Source: Taibaiella koreensis
Lineage (GTDB): Bacteria; Bacteroidota; Bacteroidia; Chitinophagales; Chitinophagaceae
Reading direction: 5' to 3'
DNA length: 64,000 bases
Assembly: GCF_003545715.1 (NCBI RefSeq)
Contig: NZ_QVNU01000011.1
Coordinates: 59,660-123,659 of the forward strand
Below the pieces are notes generated by a model. It had not been told where the DNA came from. It was given only the letters and a program-made list of their open reading frames with translations, and did no database searches. Both the position numbers and the translations under genes were made by a program. Positions 17,475 through 27,064 of this stretch are shown here, piece by piece; position 1 is the stretch's first letter; every line of letters starts with the position of its first letter.

Positions 17475-18536
17475 ATGCTCATTAATTTTGACGCCGGTCC
17501 GGCTACCCTGCCCCGCTCCGTAATGCAGCAGGCTTCCGAAGCCATACTCGACTACAATGGCAGTGGTCTGTCTATCCTGGAGATCGCGCACAGGGGCAAA
17601 GCCTTTACCGCTATTCTTGAAGAAGCCAATGGACTGGTCAAAAAGCTGCTCGGCCTGGACGACGACTATGCTGTATTGTGGCTGCAGGGCGGCGGACGCC
17701 TGCAATTCTCCATGCTGCCGATGAACTTTCTCGGAACCGATGAGACGGCCGGCTATATCGAAAGCGGGCATTGGGCCGAAGAGGCCCTGCACAACGCCCG
17801 GCTGTATGGCTATACCGAAGTGCTAGGCTCTTCCAAAACCGACCAGTACACTTATATACCCGACTGGGGCGATATTCCCGAGCAACTCCAATACGTACAC
17901 CTCACTTCGAACAATACGATCTACGGCACGCAATTCTTTCGTTTCCCGCAAACGACCGTACCACTGGTGGCCGACATGAGCTCGGAGCTCTTCAGCCGCC
18001 GGCTGGACTACAGCCGGTTTAGCCTTATCTATGCTGTGGCGCAAAAGAATATAGGCCCTGCCGGCGTTACGCTGGTGGTCGTACGCAAATCGATGCTCGA
18101 AAGGCAAAAACGGGAGCTGCCCGGTATTCTCTCCTACAAGGACGAGGCCGCTAATAACTCCGTGCTCAATACACCGCCTGTATTTGCCATCTATTGCAGC
18201 TTGCTTACCCTGCGCTGGATCGACAGCATCGGTATCGATGCCATAGAGCAGCGCAACCGCGAAAAAGCAAACTTGCTGTACCAGGCAGTAGACGACAGCC
18301 AACTATTTTATGGTGTAGCGCAAAAGGAACATCGCAGCCTGATGAATGTTTGCTTCAGAACACATGATGACAATCATACGCAGACTTTTCTCAATTTTGC
18401 CCGGGAACGGAACATTACAGGCATCAAGGGGCATCGCAGCGTCGGTGGTTTCAGGGCGTCGTTGTACAACGCGATCAGTGTCGAGAATGTGCAACAGCTG
18501 ATAGCAGCAATGCAAGCCTTCGAGCAGCAGCAATAG
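17475..18536 (+). CDS. serC: Phosphoserine aminotransferase
   Basis: Transfers an amino group from glutamate to 3-phosphohydroxypyruvate in serine synthesis, using pyridoxal phosphate. The length of 353 residues is normal. The N-terminus has the typical NFDAGPATLP, and Lys191 in VAQKNIGPAG is the cofactor-binding lysine. HLTSNNTIYGTQF and the C-terminal GHRSVGGFRASLYNA are family signatures. A box CATCTTTG (17454-17461) before the ATG may be its -7 element. serA is not adjacent. Confidence 0.96.
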   Translation: MLINFDAGPATLPRSVMQQASEAILDYNGSGLSILEIAHRGKAFTAILEEANGLVKKLLGLDDDYAVLWLQGGGRLQFSMLPMNFLGTDETAGYIESGHWAEEALHNARLYGYTEVLGSSKTDQYTYIPDWGDIPEQLQYVHLTSNNTIYGTQFFRFPQTTVPLVADMSSELFSRRLDYSRFSLIYAVAQKNIGPAGVTLVVVRKSMLERQKRELPGILSYKDEAANNSVLNTPPVFAIYCSLLTLRWIDSIGIDAIEQRNREKANLLYQAVDDSQLFYGVAQKEHRSLMNVCFRTHDDNHTQTFLNFARERNITGIKGHRSVGGFRASLYNAISVENVQQLIAAMQAFEQQQ

Positions 18537-18581
18537 GACTGTATACTAAATGCAAAAAATGGTCTTTTTTCTGCAAGTCGC

Positions 18582-19238
18582 CTATTTCAGATACCAGTAG
18601 GCGGCCAGCTGTACCACCACGCCTACCAGGTAGCCCAGCCACACTTCGGAAGGCTTATGCGCATGCAGCACCATGCGGGCGGTGCCGATAATACCACCGA
18701 TAAGCAAGGCGCCCAGCAAGGGCAGGAAAAGATTGATATGGCTGATCATCATGACCACCAGCACGATACCTAGCACACCGCCGGCGGCAGCCGTATGCAT
18801 GCTGATCTTAATAAAGATATTGATGATAAAAACGGCAATGATACCCCAGAAAGCCCCCAGCATGAGCACACGTAAAGACAAGGGCGCCTGCACATTCTTC
18901 ATAATGAGGTAGGCCCAGAAATAAAAGATCATGGTAGCGATGAGCGGAATGATCCGGTCCCTGCTGTTATGCATCTGTATGCTTTCAATAAAGCCAAGGG
19001 CTTTTAGCAGCAGTGTGCTGATGATAGGAAAGAAAATGGTATTGAGTGCAATGTTGCCCAGGAGCTGCAAACGATGCGGCGTATCCAGCGCGGCGAAAGC
19101 CGACCGGTTGAGATAGCTGACCAGGATGGCCATGATGGTGGGCATGAATACCGGGTGAAAGATATAAGAGATGACGCGGGAGGGACCGCGCAATCCTTTG
19201 TATGCCTGTACATCCGGAAACTGTAGTTTTGTCTGCAT
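18582..19238 (-). CDS. PAP2-like membrane protein
   Basis: A 218-residue protein with five or six membrane helices. The segments KISMHTAAAGG and ARMVLHAHKPSEVWLGYLVG resemble motifs 2 and 3 of the PAP2 phosphatase superfamily (a histidine in each, in the usual order), but motif 1 is not clear. It may hydrolyse lipid phosphates such as undecaprenyl diphosphate, or may be an inactive relative. The ATG at 19238 is preferred over one three codons upstream. Confidence 0.6.
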   Translation of the reverse strand: MQTKLQFPDVQAYKGLRGPSRVISYIFHPVFMPTIMAILVSYLNRSAFAALDTPHRLQLLGNIALNTIFFPIISTLLLKALGFIESIQMHNSRDRIIPLIATMIFYFWAYLIMKNVQAPLSLRVLMLGAFWGIIAVFIINIFIKISMHTAAAGGVLGIVLVVMMISHINLFLPLLGALLIGGIIGTARMVLHAHKPSEVWLGYLVGVVVQLAAYWYLK

Positions 19239-19279
19239 CGGGCGCAAAGTTAACCAGAAAAGCCAAATAAGGAAGATAC

Positions 19280-19864
19280 CTACCAGCAGGAATCAGCTGC
19301 CAGGTCACGGGCCACACGCTGCGCCCATTGTTCTTGCTCCTCCGGTAAAGTGCCATGGCGGGTTTCGCGGTCGTAGGCCTGCTGCAACTCGCCGAGCGCT
19401 TGCGTATATTGCTGCTGGAGCGCCCGTAGCCGCGGCTTCACGTTATCGATATCGTAATGCTCTGCGGCAATGGCCCGCACGAGATCGCAGGCCTTGATTG
19501 TCGTGAGGTCGAAATGCAGCTGCTCATGCGCCAGCACAGTGGCATTGCGACCTTCCTTTTTCATCCAGGAGCGGGACTTGTCGAAGTAAATGGTGAGGGT
19601 TACAGCAACCTTCATTACGCCACGCTCTTCGTTACCTTCTATGGTCATAAGAATACCGCTGTACGTAGTGCCAACGCCCGGTGAAGCCTTATCGGACCGG
19701 CCTTTAAAATCGCCGCTCTTCAGCGGGCGATCCTGCCGGTACAAAATCAGGTTATCGTCGTCCGTAGCCTTGACAACCGATACGCTTACCTGTGCCGGCA
19801 TCGCTTTCTGCGCACCGGCAAGCTGCGGCAGACTGCCCAATAGCAACGTAACTATAGCGCGCAT
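19280..19864 (-). CDS. DUF922-like exported zinc-protease-type protein
   Basis: A 194-residue protein with a signal peptide ending at about GAQ (residue 19). A zinc-binding HEQLH sits in VLAHEQLHFDLT, and the helical C-terminus is rich in Gln, Glu and Arg. The overall layout (GDFKG near the start of the mature part, then a strand region, then HExxH) is that of the DUF922 family, predicted but not proven peptidases. ATG codons at 19864 or 19870 fit the signal peptide; a further 25 codons upstream are not convincing. It lies 41 bases upstream of the PAP2-like gene on the same strand. Confidence 0.65.
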   Translation of the reverse strand: MRAIVTLLLGSLPQLAGAQKAMPAQVSVSVVKATDDDNLILYRQDRPLKSGDFKGRSDKASPGVGTTYSGILMTIEGNEERGVMKVAVTLTIYFDKSRSWMKKEGRNATVLAHEQLHFDLTTIKACDLVRAIAAEHYDIDNVKPRLRALQQQYTQALGELQQAYDRETRHGTLPEEQEQWAQRVARDLAADSCW

Positions 19865-19955
19865 GATCATTATCCGGAGCGGACTTACAGGCGGGTAAAA
19901 ACAAGACATGACAATAATTTCCGGTAAAAATAACGATTCCAACATCTTCAGGGCT

Positions 19956-19963
19956 TATCTTTG
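19956..19963 (+). promoter_or_regulatory. -7 box of the ABC-2 permease gene
   Basis: TATCTTTG is a perfect TAnnTTTG. It overlaps the first possible start codon (TTG at 19961) of the permease frame, which argues that translation begins further downstream. Confidence 0.5.
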
Positions 19964-20011
19964 AATGGTGGTTCCGTCGATGCGGCGTTGATGCTGCAAA
20001 ATGCCCTGCTT

Positions 20012-20806
20012 ATGATACAATTGCTTAGTATAGAATGGATGAAACAGCGGAAATATGCCACCTTCCGTGTGCTGACCTTGCTCTTTGCCCTCCTACTTTC
20101 CCTGTTCTACATATCGATTGCTTTTGGCTGGTTCAATGTGGGCGCAGGTGGCATTACGCTTTTCGGGAAGGCCTCCAGCTTCTCGGGGGTATGGGACGAT
20201 CTTTGCTTTTTTGCCAGCTATTTCGTGATCATTCTCGCCATCCTGGTCGCGATTATCGCCACAAACGAATTCCAGTACCGGACCAACCGGCAGAATATTA
20301 TCGATGGCTGGACCCGGTTACAGTTCTTCCATGCCAAATGGCTCCTCATTATTGTCTTTAGTCTGGCCACCACGCTGTTCACTTTCCTGCTGGGCTTATT
20401 GTCGGGCATAGTGGGCGGCTTATCGATCGGTACCTTATTCGATGGCAGCGAAAAGCTGGTCTACCTGTTTTTCCTTTGTCTTAATTATTTCGGCTTCGCG
20501 CTTACCTTATCGTTCTTCTTCCGGCGCAGTGGCCTCAGCATAGGCATCCTCATGTGCTACAGCCTTATTGTAGAAGCGATCCTCCATGTGCTTATTCTTT
20601 TCAAATATAAATACCCGGCCGGCGATCTTTTCCTGCCCCTGCAATGCAGCGACGAGCTGCTTCCGGCCAACCCCTCCCGGATGCTGCGGGCTACGCTCCC
20701 CGCCGGTTCTGTTCCCGGCGACTGGACTTATCTCGGTGCGACTGTAGCCTGGATTGTACTGTATTACCTGCTGGGTCGCAGGAGGCTGGCAAAGACAGAC
20801 TGGTAG
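20012..20806 (+). CDS. ABC-2 type transporter permease
   Basis: A 264-residue membrane protein with six hydrophobic segments. The N-terminus MIQLLSIEWMKQRKYATFRVL matches the cytoplasmic start helix of ABC-2 permeases, and NEFQYRTNRQNIIDGWTRLQFF is the typical coupling-helix region after the second membrane helix. The start at 20012 is chosen from that match and from the promoter box at 19956; earlier codons (TTG 19961, ATG 19991) are possible. No ATPase gene is adjacent; the following gene is surE, 18 bases downstream. The substrate is unknown. Confidence 0.75.
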   Translation: MIQLLSIEWMKQRKYATFRVLTLLFALLLSLFYISIAFGWFNVGAGGITLFGKASSFSGVWDDLCFFASYFVIILAILVAIIATNEFQYRTNRQNIIDGWTRLQFFHAKWLLIIVFSLATTLFTFLLGLLSGIVGGLSIGTLFDGSEKLVYLFFLCLNYFGFALTLSFFFRRSGLSIGILMCYSLIVEAILHVLILFKYKYPAGDLFLPLQCSDELLPANPSRMLRATLPAGSVPGDWTYLGATVAWIVLYYLLGRRRLAKTDW

Positions 20807-20824
20807 TGAACTGATCAAATCGTT

Positions 20825-21649
20825 ATGGACCAAGATACAAGACCGGTAATCCTGATTACCAATGATGACGGCGTCACAGCGCCGGGCATCCGCAGCCTTA
20901 TAGAAGCCGTGCATGGCATGGGCGAGATCGTAGTGGTAGCGCCCGACAGTCCGCAATCCGGCATGGGCCATGCCATTACCATAGGAAAGCCGCTCCGCCT
21001 CGACGAGGTGAATCTATTCCAGGACCTCGGCGTGAAGGCCTACCAAAGCAGCGGTACGCCGGTAGATTGTGTGAAGCTGGCCCACGATGTGATTCTGCAT
21101 CATAAACCCGACATCTGCCTTAGCGGTATCAACCATGGCTCCAATGCCTCGATCAATGTGATCTATTCGGGCACTATGAGCGCGGCCATGGAAGCGGCCG
21201 TTGAAGGGATACCATCAGCAGGCTTCTCCCTGCAGGATTTTAATTTTGATGCAGATTTCAGCATCGCCAAAATGGTGGCCAGGGAGGTGGTGGAGCGTAT
21301 GCTTGCAGAGCCTATGCCCGAAAATTTCCTGCTTAACGTTAATATACCCAAGGTGAAGCAGACTGCCTTCAAAGGCATCAAGGTATGCCGTCAGGCGGAT
21401 GCCAAATGGTCCGAAAACTTTGATAAAAGGAAGGACCCGCGCGGCCGCGACTATTACTGGATGACGGGCAAGTTCGTTAACCGCGACCGGGGCGCCGATA
21501 CCGATATCGAGGCGCTGAACCAGGGCTATGCATCTATTGTTCCGGTACGTATCGATTTTACCGACGACAGGATCAGGCAATGGCTGGAAAACAAATATCC
21601 GGATTTCGCGCAGTTCCAGCGCTCAGATGCGCTGCCCGATACAGAATAG
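20825..21649 (+). CDS. surE: 5'/3'-nucleotidase SurE
   Basis: A metal-dependent nucleoside monophosphate phosphatase. The 274 residues include the metal-binding TNDDG (Asp14, Asp15), SGTPVDCVKLA, SGINHGSN and YSGTMSAAMEA, all family signatures. It lies 18 bases after the ABC permease and is probably co-transcribed with it. It ends at a strong terminator shared with the convergent peroxidase gene. Confidence 0.95.
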   Translation: MDQDTRPVILITNDDGVTAPGIRSLIEAVHGMGEIVVVAPDSPQSGMGHAITIGKPLRLDEVNLFQDLGVKAYQSSGTPVDCVKLAHDVILHHKPDICLSGINHGSNASINVIYSGTMSAAMEAAVEGIPSAGFSLQDFNFDADFSIAKMVAREVVERMLAEPMPENFLLNVNIPKVKQTAFKGIKVCRQADAKWSENFDKRKDPRGRDYYWMTGKFVNRDRGADTDIEALNQGYASIVPVRIDFTDDRIRQWLENKYPDFAQFQRSDALPDTE

Positions 21650-21685
21650 GAGAGCTGTCTTGTGCCCTTACATAAAGAGCAATCA

Positions 21686-21734
21686 AAAAGACAAAGGGCT
21701 GTTCCGCGGGAAACGGGACAGCCCTTTGTCTTTT
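21686..21734. terminator. Bidirectional terminator between surE and the peroxidase gene
   Basis: A perfect 17-bp stem (21686-21702 with 21718-21734) with A-rich and T-rich ends and a 15-base loop. Confidence 0.92.
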
Positions 21735-21752
21735 CGGACCCGGAGGCGTATC

Positions 21753-22295
21753 TTATTTTTTAATCGCATTTACGATCTCATCGCTCAGCGGCTTCACTTT
21801 GGAAGGGAACATGGCAACCAGGTTACCCTGCTCATCGATCAGGTATTTTTGAAAGTTCCAACCTACCGAAGTATTGTCGTAGTGATTATAATCTTTGTTG
21901 GTCAGCCATTGGTAAATGGGGGCCATGTTCTTACCCTTAACCGATATTTTAGCGGCCATAGGAAAAGAAACACCATAATTTTTCTGGCAGAATTCAGCAA
22001 TCTCCTTGTTGCCTTTAGGCTCCTGGAACATGAAGTTATTGGCCGGGAATCCTACGATCACCAGTTTGTCTTTATACTGCTCATACAGCTTCTCCAGCTC
22101 GGCATATTGCGGTGTGAAACCGCATTTGGACGCCGTGTTGACGATCAGTATCTTTTTTCCTTTAAACTGGGCGAAATCGATCGATCCACCTTCCAGACCT
22201 TCTACTTTAAAGTCGTAAATGGATTTGGGCACATCGCCCGCCTGGCTTTTGGGGCTAAGAAAAAAAAGCGAGACCAAGAGAGAAAGCAATCGCAT
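21753..22295 (-). CDS. Glutathione-peroxidase family protein, exported
   Basis: A 180-residue thiol peroxidase with a signal peptide (residues 1-19), so it should act in the periplasm. The peroxidatic cysteine is in NTASKCGFTPQY. Gln of FQEPKGN and the pair Trp-Asn in VGWNFQKYL complete the usual catalytic tetrad. The loop that normally reads FPCNQFG is FPANNFM here, so the usual loop cysteine is missing. In bacteria these enzymes generally use thioredoxin rather than glutathione. TACCTTGC on the minus strand before the start resembles a -7 element. Confidence 0.92.
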   Translation of the reverse strand: MRLLSLLVSLFFLSPKSQAGDVPKSIYDFKVEGLEGGSIDFAQFKGKKILIVNTASKCGFTPQYAELEKLYEQYKDKLVIVGFPANNFMFQEPKGNKEIAEFCQKNYGVSFPMAAKISVKGKNMAPIYQWLTNKDYNHYDNTSVGWNFQKYLIDEQGNLVAMFPSKVKPLSDEIVNAIKK

Positions 22296-22404
22296 AGAGA
22301 TTTGAGTTGAGATTTAATGCAAGGTACAACAACAAAAAATGCGGGAACGTTTAAAGTTGGTTAACCTGTGATGCTCTTTTTAGGTAAAAAAATTATCTTT
22401 AAGT

Positions 22405-22989
22405 ATGAAATATTTATTTTTCTTCTGTTTTGTTTTAATATCGAAGGCACATGCAAAAGAGCCTAATCTTCGAGATACCGGTAGCATGAGGATTGTTTTG
22501 GAAGCGAACCAGCCTGAGACTGATATCAACGATGCATACGACAACGTTTCTTTTACGATCACATTCAAGAACGGATCATATGACACCTTCTACCTACCCC
22601 ACGTGCCCTTTGTTACCTATGCAAGCGAACCAGTCCTGCTAAGTGATATATTTTTCAAGACCTGGTACTTTGCAGATTCAATCAGAGATTTTGTAGAATA
22701 TAATGATTATTGCGCTCATGTCGACTATGTGGAAGGTTTCCAGGATGATCGTTACCTCCCTGTTTACCCTCAAACCAAAACCAGTATGGACCATTTAAAG
22801 CCCTTCTCCATAAATTGTATTCGATATCCCGGAAAGTACAAGCTCCAGGCCTTTTACCGAACCACCGGCAAACGTGGTACGATACTCGTGCCTTCCAATT
22901 TTTGTTACATACAATTAACCGGGAAAATGGCTCCGGATTTTCAACATCAGCATTTAGGGTTAATAATGACGATTCCGCCCGGGGATTAA
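22405..22989 (+). CDS. Exported protein of unknown function
   Basis: A 194-residue protein starting with a short signal peptide (MKYLFFFCFVLISKAHA). The mature part is predicted to be mostly beta-strand (FTITFKNGSYDTFYLPHVPF, KYKLQAFYRTTGKR) and contains several cysteines. I do not recognise the family. The DNA is more A/T-rich than its neighbours, and it stands alone between divergent and unrelated genes, which could mean recent acquisition. TATCTTTA just before the ATG is a near match to the -7 element. Confidence 0.6.
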   Translation: MKYLFFFCFVLISKAHAKEPNLRDTGSMRIVLEANQPETDINDAYDNVSFTITFKNGSYDTFYLPHVPFVTYASEPVLLSDIFFKTWYFADSIRDFVEYNDYCAHVDYVEGFQDDRYLPVYPQTKTSMDHLKPFSINCIRYPGKYKLQAFYRTTGKRGTILVPSNFCYIQLTGKMAPDFQHQHLGLIMTIPPGD

Positions 22990-23341
22990 GAAAACAAGAC
23001 AAAACAGATAGACTTTACCAAATGCAGAGACATAGATTATCTGATCGGTTCTTATTTCGGAGAATAAAAGCTATTTTATCCACTTATTCAACCTAAAAAG
23101 GCGGCAGGGGTGTGCCAGATAATCCCTTTTCTTTTAACCGTACCAAAGGTCTGGAGATGCTTTTTTCCGCTTTTGTATATCGTTAGCAATTTTAGATTCA
23201 TAAAATAATATTTCACAATATACATATAATTAAAAATCAAATCACTAAAGGAATCTAAATTTAAAGATAAAAAGTTCTCCACATTTCTCTTCTTCCTATC
23301 AAAACATGGGCTTTAAACCCCGTTTTTAGCCCCGTATTTCG
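22990..23341. other. A/T-rich intergenic region upstream of gyrA
   Basis: About 350 bases without a convincing gene. A 64-codon frame on the minus strand (23088-23282) has skewed A/T-rich composition and no start context, and is probably random. The region ends in the gyrA promoter. Confidence 0.5.
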
Positions 23342-23349
23342 TACATTTG
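23342..23349 (+). promoter_or_regulatory. -7 box of gyrA
   Basis: TACATTTG is a perfect TAnnTTTG element, 22 bases before the gyrA ATG. The -33 position holds a T-rich stretch rather than a clear TTG. Confidence 0.65.
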
Positions 23350-23371
23350 CATTCCTTTCTAAACAGTCAAA

Positions 23372-26071
23372 ATGGACGAAAACACAAACAATATCCCGCC
23401 TCAGGAAGGCGGGGAACACAATAGCCCGAGCAGGCTGGTTTCCGTTAATATTGAAGAACAGATGAAGACCGCCTACATAGATTATTCTATGTCGGTGATC
23501 GTGGGCCGCGCCCTGCCCGATGTGCGCGACGGCCTCAAGCCCGTGCATCGCCGTGTGCTCTTTGCTATGAATGAGCTGGGCATGCAATTCAACAAGCCTT
23601 ACAAGAAATCGGCGCGTGTGGTAGGCGAGGTGCTGGGTAAGTATCACCCGCACGGCGATGCTTCCGTATACGACGCTATGGTACGTATGGCCCAGCCCTG
23701 GAGCATGCGCTATATGCTGGTCGACGGCCAGGGTAACTTTGGCTCCCAGGACGGCGACGGACCGGCAGCCATGCGTTATACCGAAGCCCGTCTGCAGCGC
23801 TATGCCGAAAGCATGCTGGACGATATCGATAAAGAAACGGTAGATTTCCAGCTCAACTTCGACGACTCCCTCCAGGAGCCTACCGTACTGCCCACCCGCG
23901 TTCCCCAATTGCTGGTAAATGGTTCTAGCGGTATCGCCGTAGGTATGGCTACCAATATGCTGCCACATAACCTTACGGAAGTGATTGAAGGCTGTATTGC
24001 CTATATCGACAACCATGAGATCACGATAGATGAGCTGATGAAGTACGTTAAGGCTCCGGATTTTCCCACCGGCGGCACGATATACGGTATCGATGGCATA
24101 AAAGCCGGCATGCAGACCGGACGCGGACGCGTAGTACTACGCGGTAAGGTGAACGTAGAAATGCAAAAGAACGGAAAAGAGCAGATCGTGATCACCGAGG
24201 TACCTTACCAGGTGAGCCGCGACGCGCTTACCGAAAAGATCGGCGCATTGGTCAACAACAAGGTGATCGATGGTATCACCAATGTGGCCAACGAATCCAA
24301 TAAAGATGGCACCAGGGTTGTGGTTGAGCTGCGCCGCGACGCGGTAGCCCAGGTCATCATCAACCAGCTGTATAAGTACAGCGAGCTGCAGACCTCTTAC
24401 GGTATCAACAATGTTGCGCTGGTAAAAGGACGCCCGCGTACGCTTAACCTTAAAGATCTGATCTCGGAGTTTGTAAACTTCCGCCACGAGGTAGTCGTGC
24501 GCCGTACACAGTATGAACTGAGGGAAGCGGAAAAAAGAGCACATATACTCGAAGGCTACATGAAGGTGATCGGTACACAGGACGATCTGGACCGCGCCAT
24601 CAGGATCATCAGGGAAAGCAAAACACCCGACGATGCCCGTGAAGAGTTGATCAAGGCATTTGAACTGAGCGAGATACAAGCCAAAGCCATCCTGGAGCTG
24701 CGTCTGCGTACGCTCACAGGCCTTGAGATCGATAAGATCCGCTCCGAGTACGAAGAATTGCAGAAGACCATTAACCACCTGAAAGCGATCCTGGACAGCG
24801 AGTCGATGCGTATGGACATCATCAAGGAAGAGCTGGAAGAGGTGAAAAAGAAATTCGGCGACGCGCGCAAATCCGACATCCAGTACCTGGCCAATGAGAT
24901 GCGCATCGAAGACCTGATCGAAGAAGAAGATGTAGTGATCACCGTATCGCATCTCGGCTATATCAAGCGTACTTCAGTAGCCGATTACCGCGCGCAAAAG
25001 CGTGGCGGACGCGGCGCTATGGGCGGCCGTACCCGTGAGGAAGACTTTATCGAACACCTCTTCGTTGCCTCTACACACCATACCCTGCTGTTCTTTACAG
25101 AGAAAGGACGCTGTTTCTGGCTCAAGGTATACGAGATACCCGAAACCGATAAGAATGCTAAGGGACGGGCCATACAGAACCTTATCCAGATACCTGCCGA
25201 CGATAAGATCCGCACGGTGATCGATGTGCCCCGGCTGGATGACGAAGCCTTTGTCGATAGTCATTCCATCGTACTCTGTACCAAGCAAGGCATTATTAAG
25301 AAGACGAAGCTCCGCGATTTCAGCCGTCCGCGCCAGAGCGGCGTGAACGCCATTACCATCCAGGAAGGCGATCAGTTGCTCGACGTATCGCTCACCGACG
25401 GTAAGAGCTATATTATGATGGCAGTAAAATCGGGCCGTGCGATCAGCTTCCCCGAAGAAAAAGTGAGGGAGACAGGTCGTGGCGCCATAGGTGTATATGG
25501 TATCGAGCTGGAAAACGAGCAGGATGAAGTGATCGGCATGATCTGTCTACCCAAAGACGGTATTCAGAACCAGATCCTGGTGGTATCGCAAAATGGCCTG
25601 GGTAAACGCACACCTTTCCTCGAAAAGCTGGAAGCCGATGCTCCCGAAGAAGAGCTGTCCAAAGCCATCATGATCCGCGACGAGGCCGGCAACGAGATAC
25701 CCTATACCCTCTCCTACCGTATTACCAACCGTGGCGGTAAAGGTGTAAAGACCATCAATGTAACCGAAAAAACAGGCGGCCTGGTGGGCTTACTCGCTGT
25801 GGAAGAAAAGGACGATCTGATGATCACCTGCAAATCGGGTATTACGATCAGGATGAAGGTAGAGCACATACGCGAGGCTGGTAGGGCCACACAGGGTGTG
25901 AAGCTGATCAACCTGGACCAGGGCGACGAGATTGCGGCCATTGCCCGTATACAGGACCAGGAAGAAGAACTGATCGAAGAAGGCGAACACGATCAGCCTT
26001 CTGTTGATGGTCCGGATACACCGCCTGCAGCCGATACAGCCGGCGAACCCCAGGAGGAAACGCCCGAATAA
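23372..26071 (+). CDS. gyrA: DNA gyrase subunit A
   Basis: The breakage-reunion subunit of gyrase. It has 899 residues, slightly longer than usual because of an acidic, Glu/Asp/Pro-rich tail. The catalytic tyrosine is Tyr136 in MRYTEARL. The GyrA box QKRGGRG, which separates gyrase from topoisomerase IV, is present before GAMGG. The quinolone-interaction region reads [13 protein letters not shown]; Ala97 stands where E. coli has Ser83, a pattern also seen in mycobacteria. A promoter and a terminator flank the gene, so it is a single transcription unit. Confidence 0.97.
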   Translation: MDENTNNIPPQEGGEHNSPSRLVSVNIEEQMKTAYIDYSMSVIVGRALPDVRDGLKPVHRRVLFAMNELGMQFNKPYKKSARVVGEVLGKYHPHGDASVYDAMVRMAQPWSMRYMLVDGQGNFGSQDGDGPAAMRYTEARLQRYAESMLDDIDKETVDFQLNFDDSLQEPTVLPTRVPQLLVNGSSGIAVGMATNMLPHNLTEVIEGCIAYIDNHEITIDELMKYVKAPDFPTGGTIYGIDGIKAGMQTGRGRVVLRGKVNVEMQKNGKEQIVITEVPYQVSRDALTEKIGALVNNKVIDGITNVANESNKDGTRVVVELRRDAVAQVIINQLYKYSELQTSYGINNVALVKGRPRTLNLKDLISEFVNFRHEVVVRRTQYELREAEKRAHILEGYMKVIGTQDDLDRAIRIIRESKTPDDAREELIKAFELSEIQAKAILELRLRTLTGLEIDKIRSEYEELQKTINHLKAILDSESMRMDIIKEELEEVKKKFGDARKSDIQYLANEMRIEDLIEEEDVVITVSHLGYIKRTSVADYRAQKRGGRGAMGGRTREEDFIEHLFVASTHHTLLFFTEKGRCFWLKVYEIPETDKNAKGRAIQNLIQIPADDKIRTVIDVPRLDDEAFVDSHSIVLCTKQGIIKKTKLRDFSRPRQSGVNAITIQEGDQLLDVSLTDGKSYIMMAVKSGRAISFPEEKVRETGRGAIGVYGIELENEQDEVIGMICLPKDGIQNQILVVSQNGLGKRTPFLEKLEADAPEEELSKAIMIRDEAGNEIPYTLSYRITNRGGKGVKTINVTEKTGGLVGLLAVEEKDDLMITCKSGITIRMKVEHIREAGRATQGVKLINLDQGDEIAAIARIQDQEEELIEEGEHDQPSVDGPDTPPAADTAGEPQEETPE

Positions 26072-26098
26072 GGATTTATAACACACATAGTATTATAC

Positions 26099-26129
26099 AA
26101 AAGAGCCGGATAATAACCGGCTCTTTTTG
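26099..26129 (+). terminator. Terminator of gyrA
   Basis: AAAAGAGCCGG (26099-26109) and CCGGCTCTTTT (26117-26127) form a perfect 11-bp stem with a 7-base loop, followed by T. Confidence 0.92.
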
Positions 26130-26283
26130 CTGTTCCGTGCTGCTCCATTTTTATGGCTTGCCATGGCTCCGGCAAGCCAATGTTAAAATCTCCGCAACGG
26201 GAAACAGTGTGTCGAAATTTTGTGTTACTTGCTCAACCAGTTAACCAAAAATTAATTTACCCGCTAAACACCCCGTAACGCGT

Positions 26284-26505
26284 ATGAAATCCCTCGAACA
26301 AATCAAGCAAGAATATGCGCTGAGCAAGCGATTCAAAAGTTGGGAAAACTTCTGTTCCGTTGCCAACGACAATATGTTTGTCCGGGCCATTGACGAGATC
26401 GCTACTCTTTATGCCGAATACCGGACCCGCTTTATACTCAGTACCCGGTCGTTTACAGCGGCGTTGCAGCCTGCCGGAGTGGCACTGCAGGAGCATTTCG
26501 GATAG
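26284..26505 (+). CDS. Small conserved-looking protein of unknown function
   Basis: A 73-residue, probably helical protein. Its start LEQIKQEYALSKRFKSWENFC resembles small proteins I recall from other Bacteroidota that begin with a similar 'IKxEYAxxxGFxSWxxL' pattern, but I cannot verify that. It has no signal peptide or membrane helix. It stands alone between gyrA and a cold-shock gene. The ATG at 26284 is the first in frame. Confidence 0.5.
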   Translation: MKSLEQIKQEYALSKRFKSWENFCSVANDNMFVRAIDEIATLYAEYRTRFILSTRSFTAALQPAGVALQEHFG

Positions 26506-26567
26506 CATCGCAGCAGCGAAAATGATATTTCCCGACAAAAAATTCCGCTAATCCGGCCGTTTTACAT

Positions 26568-26575
26568 TAACTTTG
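26568..26575 (+). promoter_or_regulatory. -7 box of the second cold-shock gene
   Basis: TAACTTTG is a perfect TAnnTTTG, 28 bases before the ATG. The leader TTATTCATTTTTATTGATT is very similar to that of the gene at 10324, suggesting shared post-transcriptional control. Confidence 0.6.
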
Positions 26576-26603
26576 CACTTTATTCATTTTTATTGATTAC
26601 ACA

Positions 26604-26795
26604 ATGCAAGAAGGAAAAGTAAAATTCTTCAATGAAACCAAAGGATTTGGTTTCATCACCCCCACCGATGGCAGCGCCGACCTGTTTGTTCACGTTACCG
26701 GACTTATTGACGAGATCCGTGAAGGCGATACCGTTTCCTTTACTACCAAGCAAGGTCCTAAAGGAATGAATGCTGTCGATGTGAAAGTTATCTGA
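26604..26795 (+). CDS. Cold-shock domain protein
   Basis: A 63-residue CspA-family RNA chaperone with GFGFI and LFVHV motifs. It is a close paralogue of the protein at 10324; both begin MQEG and share KVKFFNETKGFGFI-like sequence. It is monocistronic, with its own promoter box and terminator. Confidence 0.95.
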   Translation: MQEGKVKFFNETKGFGFITPTDGSADLFVHVTGLIDEIREGDTVSFTTKQGPKGMNAVDVKVI

Positions 26796-26816
26796 TTTTT
26801 CAGGATAGAGTCTTTC

Positions 26817-26845
26817 AAAGCGCGCCTCAGGGCGTGCTTTTTTTA
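26817..26845 (+). terminator. Terminator of the second cold-shock gene
   Basis: A 10-bp stem (26817-26826 with 26831-26840, one G-T pair) has a tetraloop TCAG and is followed by a T run to 26844. Confidence 0.88.
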
Positions 26846-27064
26846 TGCCATAGCCTGTGTATGAAAGACTTAAAAGAATATCTTACACCTGCCTTACGAC
26901 GCTAGGAATAGCTCTCAGGAACTTTACCATCATCTATACTTTCCATTTCGGTTGCCAAACCGTCATTATACATATATCCTGCATACCAAAAGCGGTATAA
27001 ATTAAGAACGCAAAAGGCGTAAAACACTGATGGTTGCGTATCTTTTGTAGGATTTTACCCTGTA

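Noticed and set aside
23088..23282. 64-codon frame upstream of gyrA
   Set aside because: A/T-rich random-like composition, no leader or conserved look.
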